A DNA stretch of 64,000 bases from positions 41,836 to 105,835 of the forward strand of contig JAHBNG010000043.1 in the NCBI GenBank assembly GCA_019217005.1, in the 5' to 3' direction. Shown here one piece after another: positions 19,060 to 29,671 of the stretch. Position 1 is the stretch's first letter, and each line of letters begins with the position of its first letter. Below the pieces are notes generated by a model. It did no database searches. It was not told where the DNA came from and saw only the letters and a program-made list of their open reading frames with translations. This DNA comes from Chloroflexi bacterium TSY. Its GTDB lineage: Bacteria; Chloroflexota; Anaerolineae; Caldilineales; Caldilineaceae. The translations under genes and the position numbers were made by a program.

Positions 19060-21979
19060 TGTCCTTTACCTTTCATTTCCTCGCCAAATTTGAAATCGTT
19101 GTGGGCACACAACCCGTCACCGACTTCTACTCTGATCGGGCACGTGCGCTTCTGGCCTATCTGGCGCTTGAACCCCGGGCACACACACGCATCGAGCTGG
19201 CCACGCTGCTCTGGCCGGAAATCGGCAACAACTACGCACGGACCAACCTGCGCAACACACTCTATCGTCTGCGCCAGTCGATAGATGCCGCCGCACCAGG
19301 CGCAGCCGACCAACTGTTCACTGCGACTCGACAAACCGTCCAGTTCAATGCAGAAAATGGCAGGATAGACGTGCTGCGCTTTCAGGCACTGTTAGACGTC
19401 ACATCCAGACAAGCCAGCCAGCAACATGATTCTCCATCTGACCATTCATCATCCCGCCTCGCACAACTGACTGAAGCAGCGGCGCTCTATCAGGGCGAAC
19501 TGCTGCCAGGTTTTGATCTAGCCGATGCTCCTGACTTTGAAGAGTGGCTGCTCTTGCGTCGAGAGATGCTCCAACAACAGGCAATCTCCGCATTCCGCAC
19601 CCTGGTGACAGAATATGAAGCAATAGGCAACTACGCACAAGCCCACCAAGTTGCCAGCCGCCTACTCACTCTCGATCCGTATCAAGAAGAAACTTATCGC
19701 CAGATAATGCGCCTGCTGGCACAGATGGGTCAACCCGAGCAAGCCCGGCAACTCTTCGAACAGATGCGCCAACTGTTTCGCACCGAGTTAGATGTGGCAC
19801 CCTCTGCGGAAATCGTTGCTTTCATGCAGCAAATTGCGGCGGACCAAGATGACATCCGATTCACAAAATCGGCGGTGACACGGTGGCGGGGTGACACCGT
19901 GATACAAGCAGACCCAATTCCCGCTACACCCAGTCACCCCTTCACCCAGTCACCCCGTTCGGCTGAGCTCACGTCGAAGCCTCACCCAGTCACCGTGTCA
20001 CCTTCTCTCGATCTACGCGGCATCCCCGACCCCGGCCCCTTCTTCGGACGCATGCAGGAGCGACAGAAGATTACAGAGTGGTTGCTGGACGACCGATGCC
20101 GTCTGGTGGCGATCCTGGGGATTGGCGGCATGGGGAAAACGAGCTTGGCTGCACAGTGCGTGCGGGAACTGGCAGATGATAGAGGTAGTGCTCAGGTTGA
20201 TGTTGTTCTATGGCGCTCGCTGCTCAACGCACCACCGCTGGCGGAACTGTTGCCGCCTCTTCTCCAGCGTCTCTCTGACCAGCAACTGAACAGCGTGCCA
20301 GAGAATCTCGATGAACGGCTACGACTCCTGGTGAACTACCTGCGCGAGAAGCGGGCGCTGTTGGTGCTAGACAACATGGAGAGCATTTTGGAGCCGGAAC
20401 GTGCTGGTGCGTATCGGGCTGGCTATGAACCCTACGGTCAACTGATTGAGCAGATGGCGATGCTTGAACATCAGAGCCATCTGCTGCTCACCAGCCGCGA
20501 ACGCCCCGATGGCTATCATCGTTTAGAGCGAGATAGCCGTTTCGTCCAGTCGCTCCAGCTGGTCGGTCTGGATGATGCGGCGGGACACGAGCTATTGGCA
20601 CAGCGGGGTCTACATGGAGAGAATCGGGAAGAGACCTTGCTCGTTGAACGCTATTCGGGCAATCCGTTGGCCCTCAAGCTGGTGGCCGACACCATCGATG
20701 AACTCTTTGCGGGGGATATTGGTGAGTTCCTGGCTGGCGAAACGCTGGTCTTTGACGATATCCGCGCGGCGCTTGACCAGCAGTTTGCCCGCCTCTCACC
20801 ACTGGAGCAGGAGATCCTCTTCTGGTTGGCGATTGCACGCGAGCCACTATCCGTGCCAAAGATTCGGGGGTATCTGCTACACACACCGTCACGGCGAAAC
20901 CTGATGGAAGCGCTGCGCAACCTCCAGCGCCGTTCGATGTGTGAACGGGGCGAAGGCGGCTTCGGCTTACAAAATGTGATTACCGAGTATCTGACAGATC
21001 GTCTCGTCGAGACTGGGGTGCAAGAGTTGATCAGCGGTTCATTTGACTGCTTACACCACCATGCCTTGATCGTCGCGCAAGCCAAACAATATGTGCGTCA
21101 AAGCCAAGCGAGGCTCATCCTCCAACCGATTGCGCAGCGACTCGAGGAACAGGTTGGCCACTCTACACAACGCGAACATCTGGCGACCACTATCGCTCAT
21201 TTACAAACCAGCAAACAGGGTGTGCCCAGCTACGCCGCCGGCAATCTCCTCAATCTAATGCTCCACTTGGAGATGAACGTAGCCGGACTTGACCTGACGA
21301 ACCTGAGTGTGTGGCAGGTCGATATGCAAAATCGCTCTGTCGCGGGTCTCAATCTTGCCCAGGCCGATCTAACGAACTGCCTCTTTCGCCAGACTTTTGG
21401 CCGCGTTGAGGCTGTGGCGATCAGCCCCGATGATCAAGTCGTGGCCATTGGCGGCGATCGTGGCGAAATCAGACTTCATCGCTTGTCCGATGGTCAGCCG
21501 CTATTGAGATTGACAGAACATACGAACACAGTGACGGCGCTCGATTTTAGTCCAAATGGCCGTCTGCTTGCCAGCGCTGGTTTGGATAAAACAGTACGGA
21601 TCTGGACCACGGATAGCGGGCACTTGCTACATTCGTTTACCGAAGCAACCAATAGCTTACATGCCATTGCCTTTAGCTCAGACAGTCGTCTACTTGCCAG
21701 CGGAGGCGAGGATACCACGATCTATGTTTGGGATGTCCCCACCGGACACACTCTTTTCCATCTCAAAAAGCATGCAGATCTGGTAAAATCACTCATTTTC
21801 GTGCCCGACAGTCGTCAGTTGCTCAGTGCAAGCTGGGACGGCGGTATTTTTGTCTGGGATTTATCAATAGTCGAGGGACTGTTGGCCAATCAACAGGCAG
21901 CCGAGCCAGAGATTCTTTGTGAAGCCAAATCGATCAACGAGGAACCAGAACTCAATACGGCTTCGCTTGCCTTAAGCAA

Positions 21980-23213
21980 TAAGGCCAATCCAAAAAATAA
22001 AATATACGCGAGAAGGTGTTAAACTAGCTCTCCAAAAGGAGCAAAAATGACAATCTCGCCAGAAATGGTTGAAGTCTTGAAAGAGACGAAGGCCATGTTA
22101 AGTGGATACGAAAGAAGGCACTTCATGGCCCAAACGGTCAAAACGATATGCGAAGGGAGTCCGACGAAAGCAGAACGAGAGTTGGGCTGGAATCGGGCGA
22201 CGATAGCCGAAGACCATATCCCCACTTTACTGGCCGATATGGTTGAAATCGCCGATCAATTCAGCCAGACCGATCCCACCTTTCGACCCCCCCAATTGTA
22301 CACTCGACTAACCGCCGCCGAAATGCGTACCCAGCTCATTGAGCAGAAAGGATACACAGATGAGGAATTGCCTGGCGAAGAGGCCATCCGCTTGAAGCTC
22401 AATGAGTTAGGCTATGGCTCAAACCGGGTCAAAAAAAGTCAACCAGTGAAAAGATCCCAGAGACCGATGCGATCTTTGATAGAATTCATCAGATCAATCA
22501 AGAAGCGGATGCAGACGAGACGGTTCTGCGCCTCTTTGGGATGCCAAAGCGACGATTTTACTTGACCGTTTCTCGAGAGAAGGGATAAGTCGAGTGGTTG
22601 TCAAAGCGCTCGATCATGACTTTCAAGATAAGAAGACCGAGAAAGTCACTCCTTTTGGCATTTACCTCCCTTCAACCAAGGAACTCTTTCTTTACTTGAC
22701 TCAGTCGAAAGTGACGAGTGACTGTATTGTCGACTGCCTGATTGATTTTTTGGGAAAGCGTACGTGAACACTTTCCTCACGTCAAGACCCTCGTGATCAA
22801 TCAGGACAATGGTCCCGAAAATCATACCCGTCGGACTCAGTTTATGTATCGTCTCACTCAGTTTGTTGAGCACTATCGTCTCTCTATTCAGCTCGCCTGC
22901 TACCCTCCTTATCACAGTAAATACAACCCCATCGAACGGGTTTGGGGCCATCTTGAAAAACACTGGAACGGTTCTCTTCTCGATTCTCTTGAGACCGTTC
23001 TCAATTTTGCCCGTTCTTTTCGCTTTAACCAACTACAACCCTTCGTTCACCTGAATTCCACTCTTTATGAGACCGGCGTCAAACTCACTCAGAAAGAGAT
23101 GGACCGTTTGGAACAACGCTTCCAACGTTTACCTGGTTTAGAAAAATGGTTTGTCCTTATTCCCCCTCTCCATTCTCTCGTTCGCGTATAATTATTTTTT
23201 TGGTTTAGCCTAA
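21980..23213 (+). mobile_element. ISAzo13-type insertion sequence, 1234 bp
   Basis: The terminal inverted repeats of about 31 bp start TAAGGCCAATCCAAAAAATA (left) and TTAGGCTAAACCAAAAAAAT (right, inverted), and both run into TATACGCGA. Excising 21980-23213 joins SLALS to NHSLVAAGTGTGEIW in frame within a WD40 blade, so the boundaries are well supported. I see no direct repeat longer than about two bases. Confidence 0.8.
22047..23191 (+). pseudogene. ISAzo13-family transposase with three frame changes
   Basis: It starts at 22047 after AAAAGGAGC. Family landmarks are CEGSPTKAERELGWNR near the N-terminus, KIPETDAIFDRIHQIN, WDAKATILLDRFSREG, ALDHDFQDKKTEKVTPFGI, QDNGPENHTRRTQFM, ACYPPYHSKYNPIERVWG and YETGVKLTQKEMDRLE. 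The frame changes at an A7 run near 22433, at CTCTTTGGG near 22540 and at a T6 run near 22748. Each can be repaired by one base, so this is a recent decay or sequencing error. Confidence 0.85.
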
Positions 23214-24659
23214 TCATTCGTTAGTCGCCGCCGGAACAGGAACAGGCGAAATTTGGGTGTGGGGTTTGAAGTCTGGTCATCTACAAAAGCGGTTGGCAGG
23301 GCATCGGGATGTCGTGCGGGATGTAGCCATTTGGCCAGATGACGCAACGCTGATTTCATCAAGCAACGACGGTAGCGTACGCATCTGGGATCTCGAGACC
23401 GATCATTGTATCGACATGCTTGAGGAACATGATTCGATCGTTTGGTCATTGGCTTGCTGCTCGAACGAGCGGACATTTGTCAGCGGCAGCGAAGACGGTT
23501 CTGTCTGCGTTTGGGAGATGACAGAACAGAAACGGACCACGCTCAGCAGCACCATACAGGGCAATGCCGAAGGGTTGGAAGCAATCGCCTGGAGTCCCAC
23601 CGAACCGGTGGTGGTAACAGGCAGCACAAAAGGCATCATCCCCCTGGGACGTCAGCCAACACCCGGCATATCGCCATGAAATCCAAATCAGCGGACGGAT
23701 CCGTTCTGTTTCGCTTAGTCCCAATGGCCAGATTCTGGTCGCGGGAATCGAGGAAGGAGCCGAAGTACAAGACAACGTAGTACAGTTGTGGAATGTGACA
23801 GGCGGTGTTCAGAAGCCCGTTGGGTGTGGTGCGCTCGTCGGACACGATGTCTATCCGCGGACAGTTGCCTTTTCGCCCAACGGAGCAATGTTGGCCAGTG
23901 GGACGAATGACGGCAAGATTTATCTGTGGCAGGTTGTCAATCCTGCAGAAAGCCAGCTTCTCCAGATCATAGAGGGGCATGATCGAGAGATTGACTGCCT
24001 ATCCTTTTCCGCTGACGGGTCTATGTTGGTCAGTGCTGGAGATGACCAGTCAGTCACTGTGTGGAACGTTGAGTCAGGTGCAAAGCTATACAATCTGCCC
24101 GCTCATGTCCATAACTATGCTGTAGCGTGCCATCCAACAGAGCCCTGGTTTGCGTATGTGAATCCTGACGCCTACATTGTCATTGCGAACTTGACGCAAG
24201 CGGCATCAAATCAGGTACTGCAACGCTTGTCGACCGATACAAATTCTTCGCTTTCCTTGGCATTTAGCCCGGACGGGACGCAAATCGCCAGTGGCAGCAT
24301 CGATCGTACGGTTCGAGTCTGGGACATTGCTAGCGGCAAGGAGACACACCATTTGCTGGCTCATCGGAATTACGTAGAGTCTATTGCCTACAGCACAGAT
24401 GGTCAAACGATCGCCAGCGCCAGCAAAGATGGAACTGCACGTTTGTGGGAACTTGCAACGGGAGAATGTGTCCAAATTCTGCGCCTGCCCAGGCCGTATG
24501 AAGGCGTGAATATCACGGGTGCTACAGGCATCACCGACGCACAGAGAGATGCACTTAGGGCTTTGGGTGCAATGGAGGATGATTCAAATTGATGCTTCAC
24601 CCCCTTCTTCATTGCCCCCCTTCGACCCGCTCAGTTTCTGGCTATGAACCCTATGGTCA

Positions 24660-24905
24660 ACTGCTTGCAGCGCCTGTAAGGCAGGAAAAGCTTGTTGTTT
24701 AGAGCGCCGTCGTCAACGATTGTGTTAGCAGAGTCGTCGCCGACCAGTGCACTCGAGACATCCTCACAGTTGGTCGTGGTATCGCTTCCAAAGCCGCCCT
24801 CACAGCTATCAGTGCCATTACCGCCATTGAGCGAATCGTCGCCAATAGTGAGAACCGCTTCCCTTGCTTTCGAAATTGACGTTCCTATCCAACTTGGCCA
24901 ACTAT
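24660..24905 (-). pseudogene. Fragment of an exported RTX-like calcium-binding protein
   Basis: On the minus strand the frame reads GDDSLNGGNGTDSCEGGFG and DTTTNCED, like the glycine/aspartate calcium-binding repeats of Chloroflexota surface proteins, then NNKLFLPYRR near the end, a Leu-Pro tail. The frame runs on to 24631. MITE D lies immediately upstream, and the frame seems to continue beyond it at 25133-25190. On the plus strand, 24640-24665 copies a small piece of the NB-ARC gene (GGCTATGAACCCTA), so this gap is a patchwork of gene debris. Confidence 0.55.
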
Positions 24906-25127
24906 CAGTAGACCGCAACGCGGAGGGAGCATTCTCTATTACACGCAGTAGACATAATCCTGCACTTCTCAGTCAAAACAGACTCGAGCGGGCCAAATGG
25001 TCCGAGATTCTCTACTGCGTCTTTTTTCGCCATTTGAACGCTCTACCTCTGAGAAATCCTACTGCGTGTAATCTCTAATGCGAACAGAACCGGAGTTAGA
25101 GAACGCCTTGTCCGCTGCGGTCTACTG
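24906..25127. mobile_element. MITE family D copy, 222 bp
   Basis: It begins CAGTAGACCG and ends CGGTCTACTG, flanked by ACTAT at 24901-24905 and 25128-25132. An inner palindrome runs from ATTACACGCAGTAG to CTACTGCGTGTAAT. The second copy is at 59027-59262. The outer CAGTAGA ends and 5-bp duplication match family A, so one transposase may move both. Confidence 0.88.
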
Positions 25128-25173
25128 ACTATGGATCTGCCAATTGGTGGTAGGTATGGCGTTGGATCTGGAG

Positions 25174-25974
25174 TTAGCCGTGCCGTGGAGCCGGACTTTG
25201 AGTTTCCGAGAAATCGCTGCTGAGATGATGGGTAGCCACGAGCCCTTCCTGAATGATCTCCTGAGCAATCTGCACACGTCTGGCCCAATGCTTGGCATCT
25301 TGATCATACGTTTCCGCAGCTTGCGATCTTTGACCAGAGGTCGCTGCCTGGTTTCTATATCGATCGGGCGATTCCCATTCCAAACCATCGAGGGCAACAT
25401 AATCGACCCGAAATCCCGCTCGATGTAACAAGATGGGCCATTGGGCATCTCCCCAACTGCCCGGGGTCGTGTGCTCTATCAAAAATTGGGCAGCCGCTCG
25501 ACTCAACCCGCGACTACCGCCGCCTAGATCCACAGATTGCGTCAAAATACTCGAAGCTATGGTGTTAATGATCCTCTCTGTTTGAACCAAGGCTTGTGGA
25601 TGTGAATGTAACGCCTGCTCAGATCGGCCCATAATCAAGCAATCTGTCTGTCGGATGCGCTGTACTGTTGTTTGCCATTCGGATGGATCTGCTTCAACCC
25701 AATGCAGCAACCGATCAAAATCGCAGTAGTGAATAAAATCTGCGCCCGACTTCAACGCTTCATGCATGACCAAATACCGCCCCCAACCACGCTGTGGCAT
25801 AACGACTATACCTATGCCGAGCTCTTCTTGGAGGAGCATTCTGTCTTCTTGCTCAATTGTTTTTGGTACTGACACGACCATTGTGTCGTAGAGTTGTTTT
25901 AGTTGTGAATAGAGTTTTTGTAAGCGAACCCTTTCCCCGCGCGGGGTCCAGGTGCTAGCCAGCGTGAGCCTCAT
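25174..25974 (-). CDS. Glycosyltransferase-like (GT-A type) protein
   Basis: 266 residues. The N-terminal half looks like a nucleotide-sugar-binding Rossmann-type domain: LTLASTWTPRGERV, YDTMVVSVP, then FIHYCDFDRLLHW, where Asp-Phe-Asp resembles the DxD metal site. GGGSRGLSRAAAQFL and WGDAQWPILLHRAGF resemble acceptor-side segments. I do not recognise a precise family. No signal peptide or membrane segment. It stands alone between a MITE and a 600-base gap. Its 3' end overlaps an antisense reading of an RTX-like fragment. Confidence 0.55.
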   Translation of the reverse strand: MRLTLASTWTPRGERVRLQKLYSQLKQLYDTMVVSVPKTIEQEDRMLLQEELGIGIVVMPQRGWGRYLVMHEALKSGADFIHYCDFDRLLHWVEADPSEWQTTVQRIRQTDCLIMGRSEQALHSHPQALVQTERIINTIASSILTQSVDLGGGSRGLSRAAAQFLIEHTTPGSWGDAQWPILLHRAGFRVDYVALDGLEWESPDRYRNQAATSGQRSQAAETYDQDAKHWARRVQIAQEIIQEGLVATHHLSSDFSETQSPAPRHG

Positions 25975-26610
25975 GCTTAACCCTCCATTTCATTGCCGAT
26001 ACTCGATAGACGATTCATTTGTCAGGTCGTAGAATATATGAGTGTGTACCACAAAGTGTATAAATGAACACTGCTCAGTCAGAGAACCGCTGCATTTGCA
26101 CACTTTGGTACACACTCCCGATATATTCACATTTGTCGGCATCTGCGTAGATTGTACCTGTACTTGCATAGAGTCGTTTTGCTGCAACATTCTCATTTTC
26201 CGTGCCGACCCAGATGTCTTCCACGCATCTCAAAATTCATTCCGCGACAATTTGGTGGTTTGTAAGCAGGTGCATTTCCCGTGAAGTCATCTCGTGTTTT
26301 CTCCTTGCGTTCAGTATCGTGTTCGCGCGCCCTAACAAATTATGCAGTCGTAAAAGAATAAATATGACAATTTCCTATACTTTAGTTTAGACGCCAAATA
26401 TTTGCAATGTATTTCATCCATAATTGCCTTGTTTGCTTCAGATATTGAAAATGCTCCTTGCCCCCCCCCCCTTAATGTTTACATACATGTTGAGACATGC
26501 TCTAGATTTGTAGCACACGGTATCAAGACAGGTTCGATCGATTCTGGTATGCTGTCATCATTCCAAGGGTTGTACTGTTGTACTCGTCCAGCAACATAAT
26601 CGATACTGAA
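25975..26610. other. Intergenic region with a hairpin and a C11 tract
   Basis: AATATATGAGTGTGTACC (26033-26050) faces GGTACACACTCCCGATATATT (26107-26127), making a ~95-base hairpin element. Eleven C in a row lie at 26461-26471, the longest homopolymer that I noticed. No convincing coding frame is present. The promoters of the glycosyltransferase-like gene and the MFS gene must both lie here. Confidence 0.5.
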
Positions 26611-27636
26611 ATGTCAAACCCGACCGAAACATCATCTCTCTGGAAACATCGCGACTTTATCAAACTCTGGGGCACGCAGACTACGTCGGCGATTGGCTCC
26701 AGGGTTTCCTTCTTGGCCCTGCCGCTAACTGCCGTGCTGATTCTGCAAGCTACCCCAGCACAAATGGGCTATCTGTCCGCTGTGGGAGCATTGCCAGGAC
26801 TTCTGTTCGGTCTCTTTATTGGTGTTTGGGTGGATCAGCGCAAGAGACGGCCTTTGTTGGTGCTGGCCGATGTCGGGCGCGGGCTGTTGTTGCTAGTGAT
26901 TCCGCTGGCTGCCTGGTTAGGTTTTCTCCACATAACAGTGCTCTATGCCATCCTATTCTCAACGGGGACACTGAGTCGGCTCTTTGATGCGGCTTACCAT
27001 GCCTATCTGCCCTCAATGGTACAACGTAAACAGCTAGTAGATGCGAACAGCAAACTAGAACTCAGTCGATCAGCGGCAGAAATTGCGGGGCCATCGCTGG
27101 GTGGATGGCTTGTACAGGTGATAACCGCTCCCGTCGCCATTTTGGTTGACTCGTGTTCGTTCTTCCTCTCTGCTTTCTTCCTGCGCACAATTCGTCAGCC
27201 AGAGTCAGCACCGATTCTTGCCGATAAAGATGAACCTTGGCTGCCCCAACTTTGGGCAGGTGTGCGCTTATTGATGGAAAATCGTATGCTGTTGTTAATT
27301 ACGGTCAGCACAGCCATCGCTATTTTCTTCAACGCCGCACTTGAAGCCCTTTATCTACTCTATATGTCAGACAATTTGGAGCTATCCTCAAGTCTGATTG
27401 GCATAATTTTTGGAACAGGTAGTGTTGGCTTTGTGGTGGGTGCGTTGTTGCCCAATCGACTGACGAAACGCTTTGGATTAGGTCCAACTTTGATTGCAGG
27501 TATGATCATTCTGGCTGCCTCTGATTTTGTACTGCCCTTGGCCGCTGGTCCCAAACCAGTGATTGTACTGCTCCTGATTGCAAGTCAGATCTTCTTTGGC
27601 CTTGGGTTAACTCTCTTTAACTTTACTTTCTGGTAA
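26611..27636 (+). pseudogene. MFS transporter, 3' end removed by IS copy 2
   Basis: About 335 native residues from ATG 26611. Typical MFS features are present: SRVSFLALPLTAVLIL (helix 1), GLFIGVWVDQRKRRPLLV (the loop 2-3 motif, GxxxDxxxRR type), and further helices to LLLIASQIFFGLGLTLFNF near helix 10. It resembles DHA3-type drug exporters. The frame enters the IS at 27621 and stops after two codons. No C-terminal MFS sequence is found beyond the IS right end, so the gene's 3' part was deleted. Confidence 0.85.
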
Positions 27637-29028
27637 AAGAAAAGAGATGAGAAATGTGACAAAAAGCGGTTAGCAGTTCATCCTAAAGGTAGAGAACCCA
27701 AAAAGGAGGAAGGAATGCTAACCGCGCCAGAAATAACTATAGCAGTACTGATGAATGTATTGCAAGTAACGCCGATGGGAACAAACGTAAATGTAATGCG
27801 TCTGATGTGGGCAATGCTGAATGGGTCGTTTCTGAAAAGTCGAGGAGCAATCCATAGCGCATTGAAAGAAAGCGGGTTTGAAGATGAGGAGCTCCGGCGA
27901 AGCTGGTGGAGCTTTCGATATGGATCATGGGATATCACAAGTCTGCTGGGGTCGTGGCAAGAAGAAGTGGAGTGGAAAGGGGAATGGGAGGCAAAAAAGT
28001 TAGAAGGGTACCGAGTGAAAAGCATAGATATCACAGGGTTCTGGCGACCGAAGCTGCAAGGGAAAGTGAACCGACTCTATAACTCAACGGCTCGTCGGGC
28101 ATTGCCCGCGCTCATCTTTGGAGTGATGATAAGCTCGGGGGGAGATAGGCGGGAAGCGAGTGCCACTGCTCAAGGCAATCATGAGATGCACGGTTGGAAC
28201 AAAGGAAAGTGAGTTTCGGAAAAAGCTGCTGACAGAGACGAAGAAATCACTGGAGTCAGACGAAGTGGCGGTGGTCGATGCCGGGTTTACAATCAGAGAA
28301 ATGCTAGAAAGCGGCATAGACCGATTTGTCCTGCGGGAAGCCATTAACTGCACAGTGCGCCGCAATGAGTTCCCCAAACGCAAAGAAAAAGGCAGACCAC
28401 CTGAATATGGTGATAGTGGTCGCCTGATTTGCTATCAAGCATGGCACAATCTCGTCCCCAGAACAACCAAGGTGGATACAGCCAACCGTACCTACTCGAT
28501 TTACGTCATTCAGGATCCGGCCTACAACACACCTTTGGTTTTGGCGACCGTTATGACTTTGCAGCCTGAAACCATTTATCTTGTCTACCTGGAACGCTGG
28601 CCTGTTGAACATCCCCCCTTGGCTTCCAAGCAGATGATTGGCTTACATCGTCAATTTGTTCATGCCGATGAGGCTTGTTTCCGCTTACCTGAACTGGGGC
28701 TGCTGGCTGGCAATCTTCTTTCCCATTTAGCCGCTTCTCTTCCTCCCATACCGACTGGCTACTGGGATCGAGAGCCTCAATCCACTCCCGGCAGGCTGCG
28801 CCGTGTTCTCTCGAGTGCTCTTTTTCCAACTCCTGACCAACTCGACCCTGACTTTCGGAAAAGGCCTCGGTTTCACACCATTTCCCTAAAGGCGTTCTCG
28901 CTCATCGCCGCCTCAATGCCGCTGCTTAAACTAGCCGAGCACTATTTTACATTTTATCCCGTTTTTCAGGGTGGATTCTTTTCCGCCCTTTCGGTTTGCC
29001 CTTTGTCCTCAAGCCTTTACCAGAAAGT
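27621..29028 (+). mobile_element. Insertion sequence copy 2, 1408 bp, right end damaged
   Basis: The left end CTTTACTTTCTGG is intact, but the right end stops at CCAGAAAGT and the last four bases differ from copy 1. The flanks share no duplication. Relative to copy 1 it lacks 81 bp (27 codons) after EYGD in the transposase. A deletion from within the right end outward would explain both the lost end and the lost 3' half of the MFS gene. Confidence 0.85.
27715..29028 (+). pseudogene. DDE transposase of IS copy 2, frameshifted and internally deleted
   Basis: Same gene as in copy 1, with the start at 27715 after AGGAGGAAGGA. The first frame ends at 28212 because of six G near 28135. The second frame, from about 28140, holds VAVVDAGF and LERWPVEHPP and stays open past the IS end to 29119. 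Between EYGD and SGRLICYQAWHN, 27 residues are missing relative to copy 1. The C-terminal part keeps the frame that copy 1 loses (FRKRPRFHTISLKAFSLI). Confidence 0.8.
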
Positions 29029-29117
29029 CGGCGTCAAGACCAATTCTCCTAAAGTGATATACATCCTGAATGCCTGGCTATATTGGTGGCTTTTCCCTAT
29101 TTGTGAGATACTTATAT

Positions 29118-29192
29118 GACTTACGCAGTTGGATGGCTTATTCAGAGAAATCTGAGGGTGGTCGGAAAATTTCCGATCGAGGTGCGTAAGTC
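29118..29192. repeat. 75-bp hairpin with GACTTACGCA ends
   Basis: GACTTACGCA at 29118-29127 and TGCGTAAGTC at 29183-29192 are inverted repeats, with a smaller palindrome TCGGAAAATTTCCGA inside. This is a small MITE-like relic; similar GACTTACGCA ends occur on some IS families. No clear target duplication. Between 29193 and 29340 a motif ACGAGATGCATTCCACCA recurs in altered form at 29291, of unknown meaning. Confidence 0.55.
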
Positions 29193-29340
29193 CTAACATT
29201 TTGTCTGAATCAACCCGCTCACGAGATGCATTCCACCAAACCCATTTTAACGTAGTCGTCTTTTAATTCCATCAAGCTAGCTAGCTACTTATCAGACGCA
29301 TTCCACCATAATTGAATAGTCAGTTTTAATTTAGGTTCTA

Positions 29341-29440
29341 GGCCGTTCCGAGAAATCAATTCCCAGAATGGCGATCGGACTTTCTCGGAACGGCTAAGGC
29401 TTTTCCAGTCGAATTGGGGATTCATTTTCTTGGAAAAGCC
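29341..29440. mobile_element. MITE family E copy, 100 bp
   Basis: GGCCGTTCCGAGAAA pairs with TTTCTCGGAACGGC, then GGCTTTTCC pairs with GGAAAAGCC. CTA flanks both sides (29338-29340 and 29441-29443), matching a 3-bp target duplication. The bases between this element and the next gene (29441-29671) hold a possible C-terminal gene remnant reading LFKEAMQYFVQLWIRRLLEY, ending TAA at 29668, which I cannot identify. Confidence 0.7.
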
Positions 29441-29671
29441 CTATTTCAGGATGGGCTCTTCGCTGTGCTTCGCAACTCATGGACGAAGATGAGCAGATTT
29501 ATCGGGGCATCTACACGTTGGAGAACAATGACTCGATGCGAGAACCACCGTCACAGGGACGTTGGATAGGTCTCAACTGTGGAAAATCTTTTCAAAGAGG
29601 CAATGCAATACTTTGTCCAACTTTGGATACGTCGTCTACTGGAATATACGCAAGACTCAGGAGGATAACCA

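Larger units (their letters stand above)
19059..24592 (+). pseudogene. BTAD-NB-ARC-WD40 regulator, split by an ISAzo13-type IS and a frameshift
   Basis: About 1430 residues when restored. Residues 1-90 are a winged-helix DNA-binding domain (RARALLAYLALEPRAH), 100-260 a BTAD helical domain (YQGELLPGF, YEAIGNYAQAH). An NB-ARC ATPase follows with P-loop GIGGMGKTSLAAQ, Walker B ALLVLDNMESIL and LLLTSRERP, then two runs of WD40 blades. This is the layout of STAND-type transcription regulators that oligomerise on ligand binding. An IS (21980-23213) sits between blades, and IIPLGRQ at 23637-23650 should read ..PWDVSQ, showing a one-base shift. The linker at ~19870-20010 is low-complexity DNA (CACCCAGTCACC repeats). 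Confidence 0.88.
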
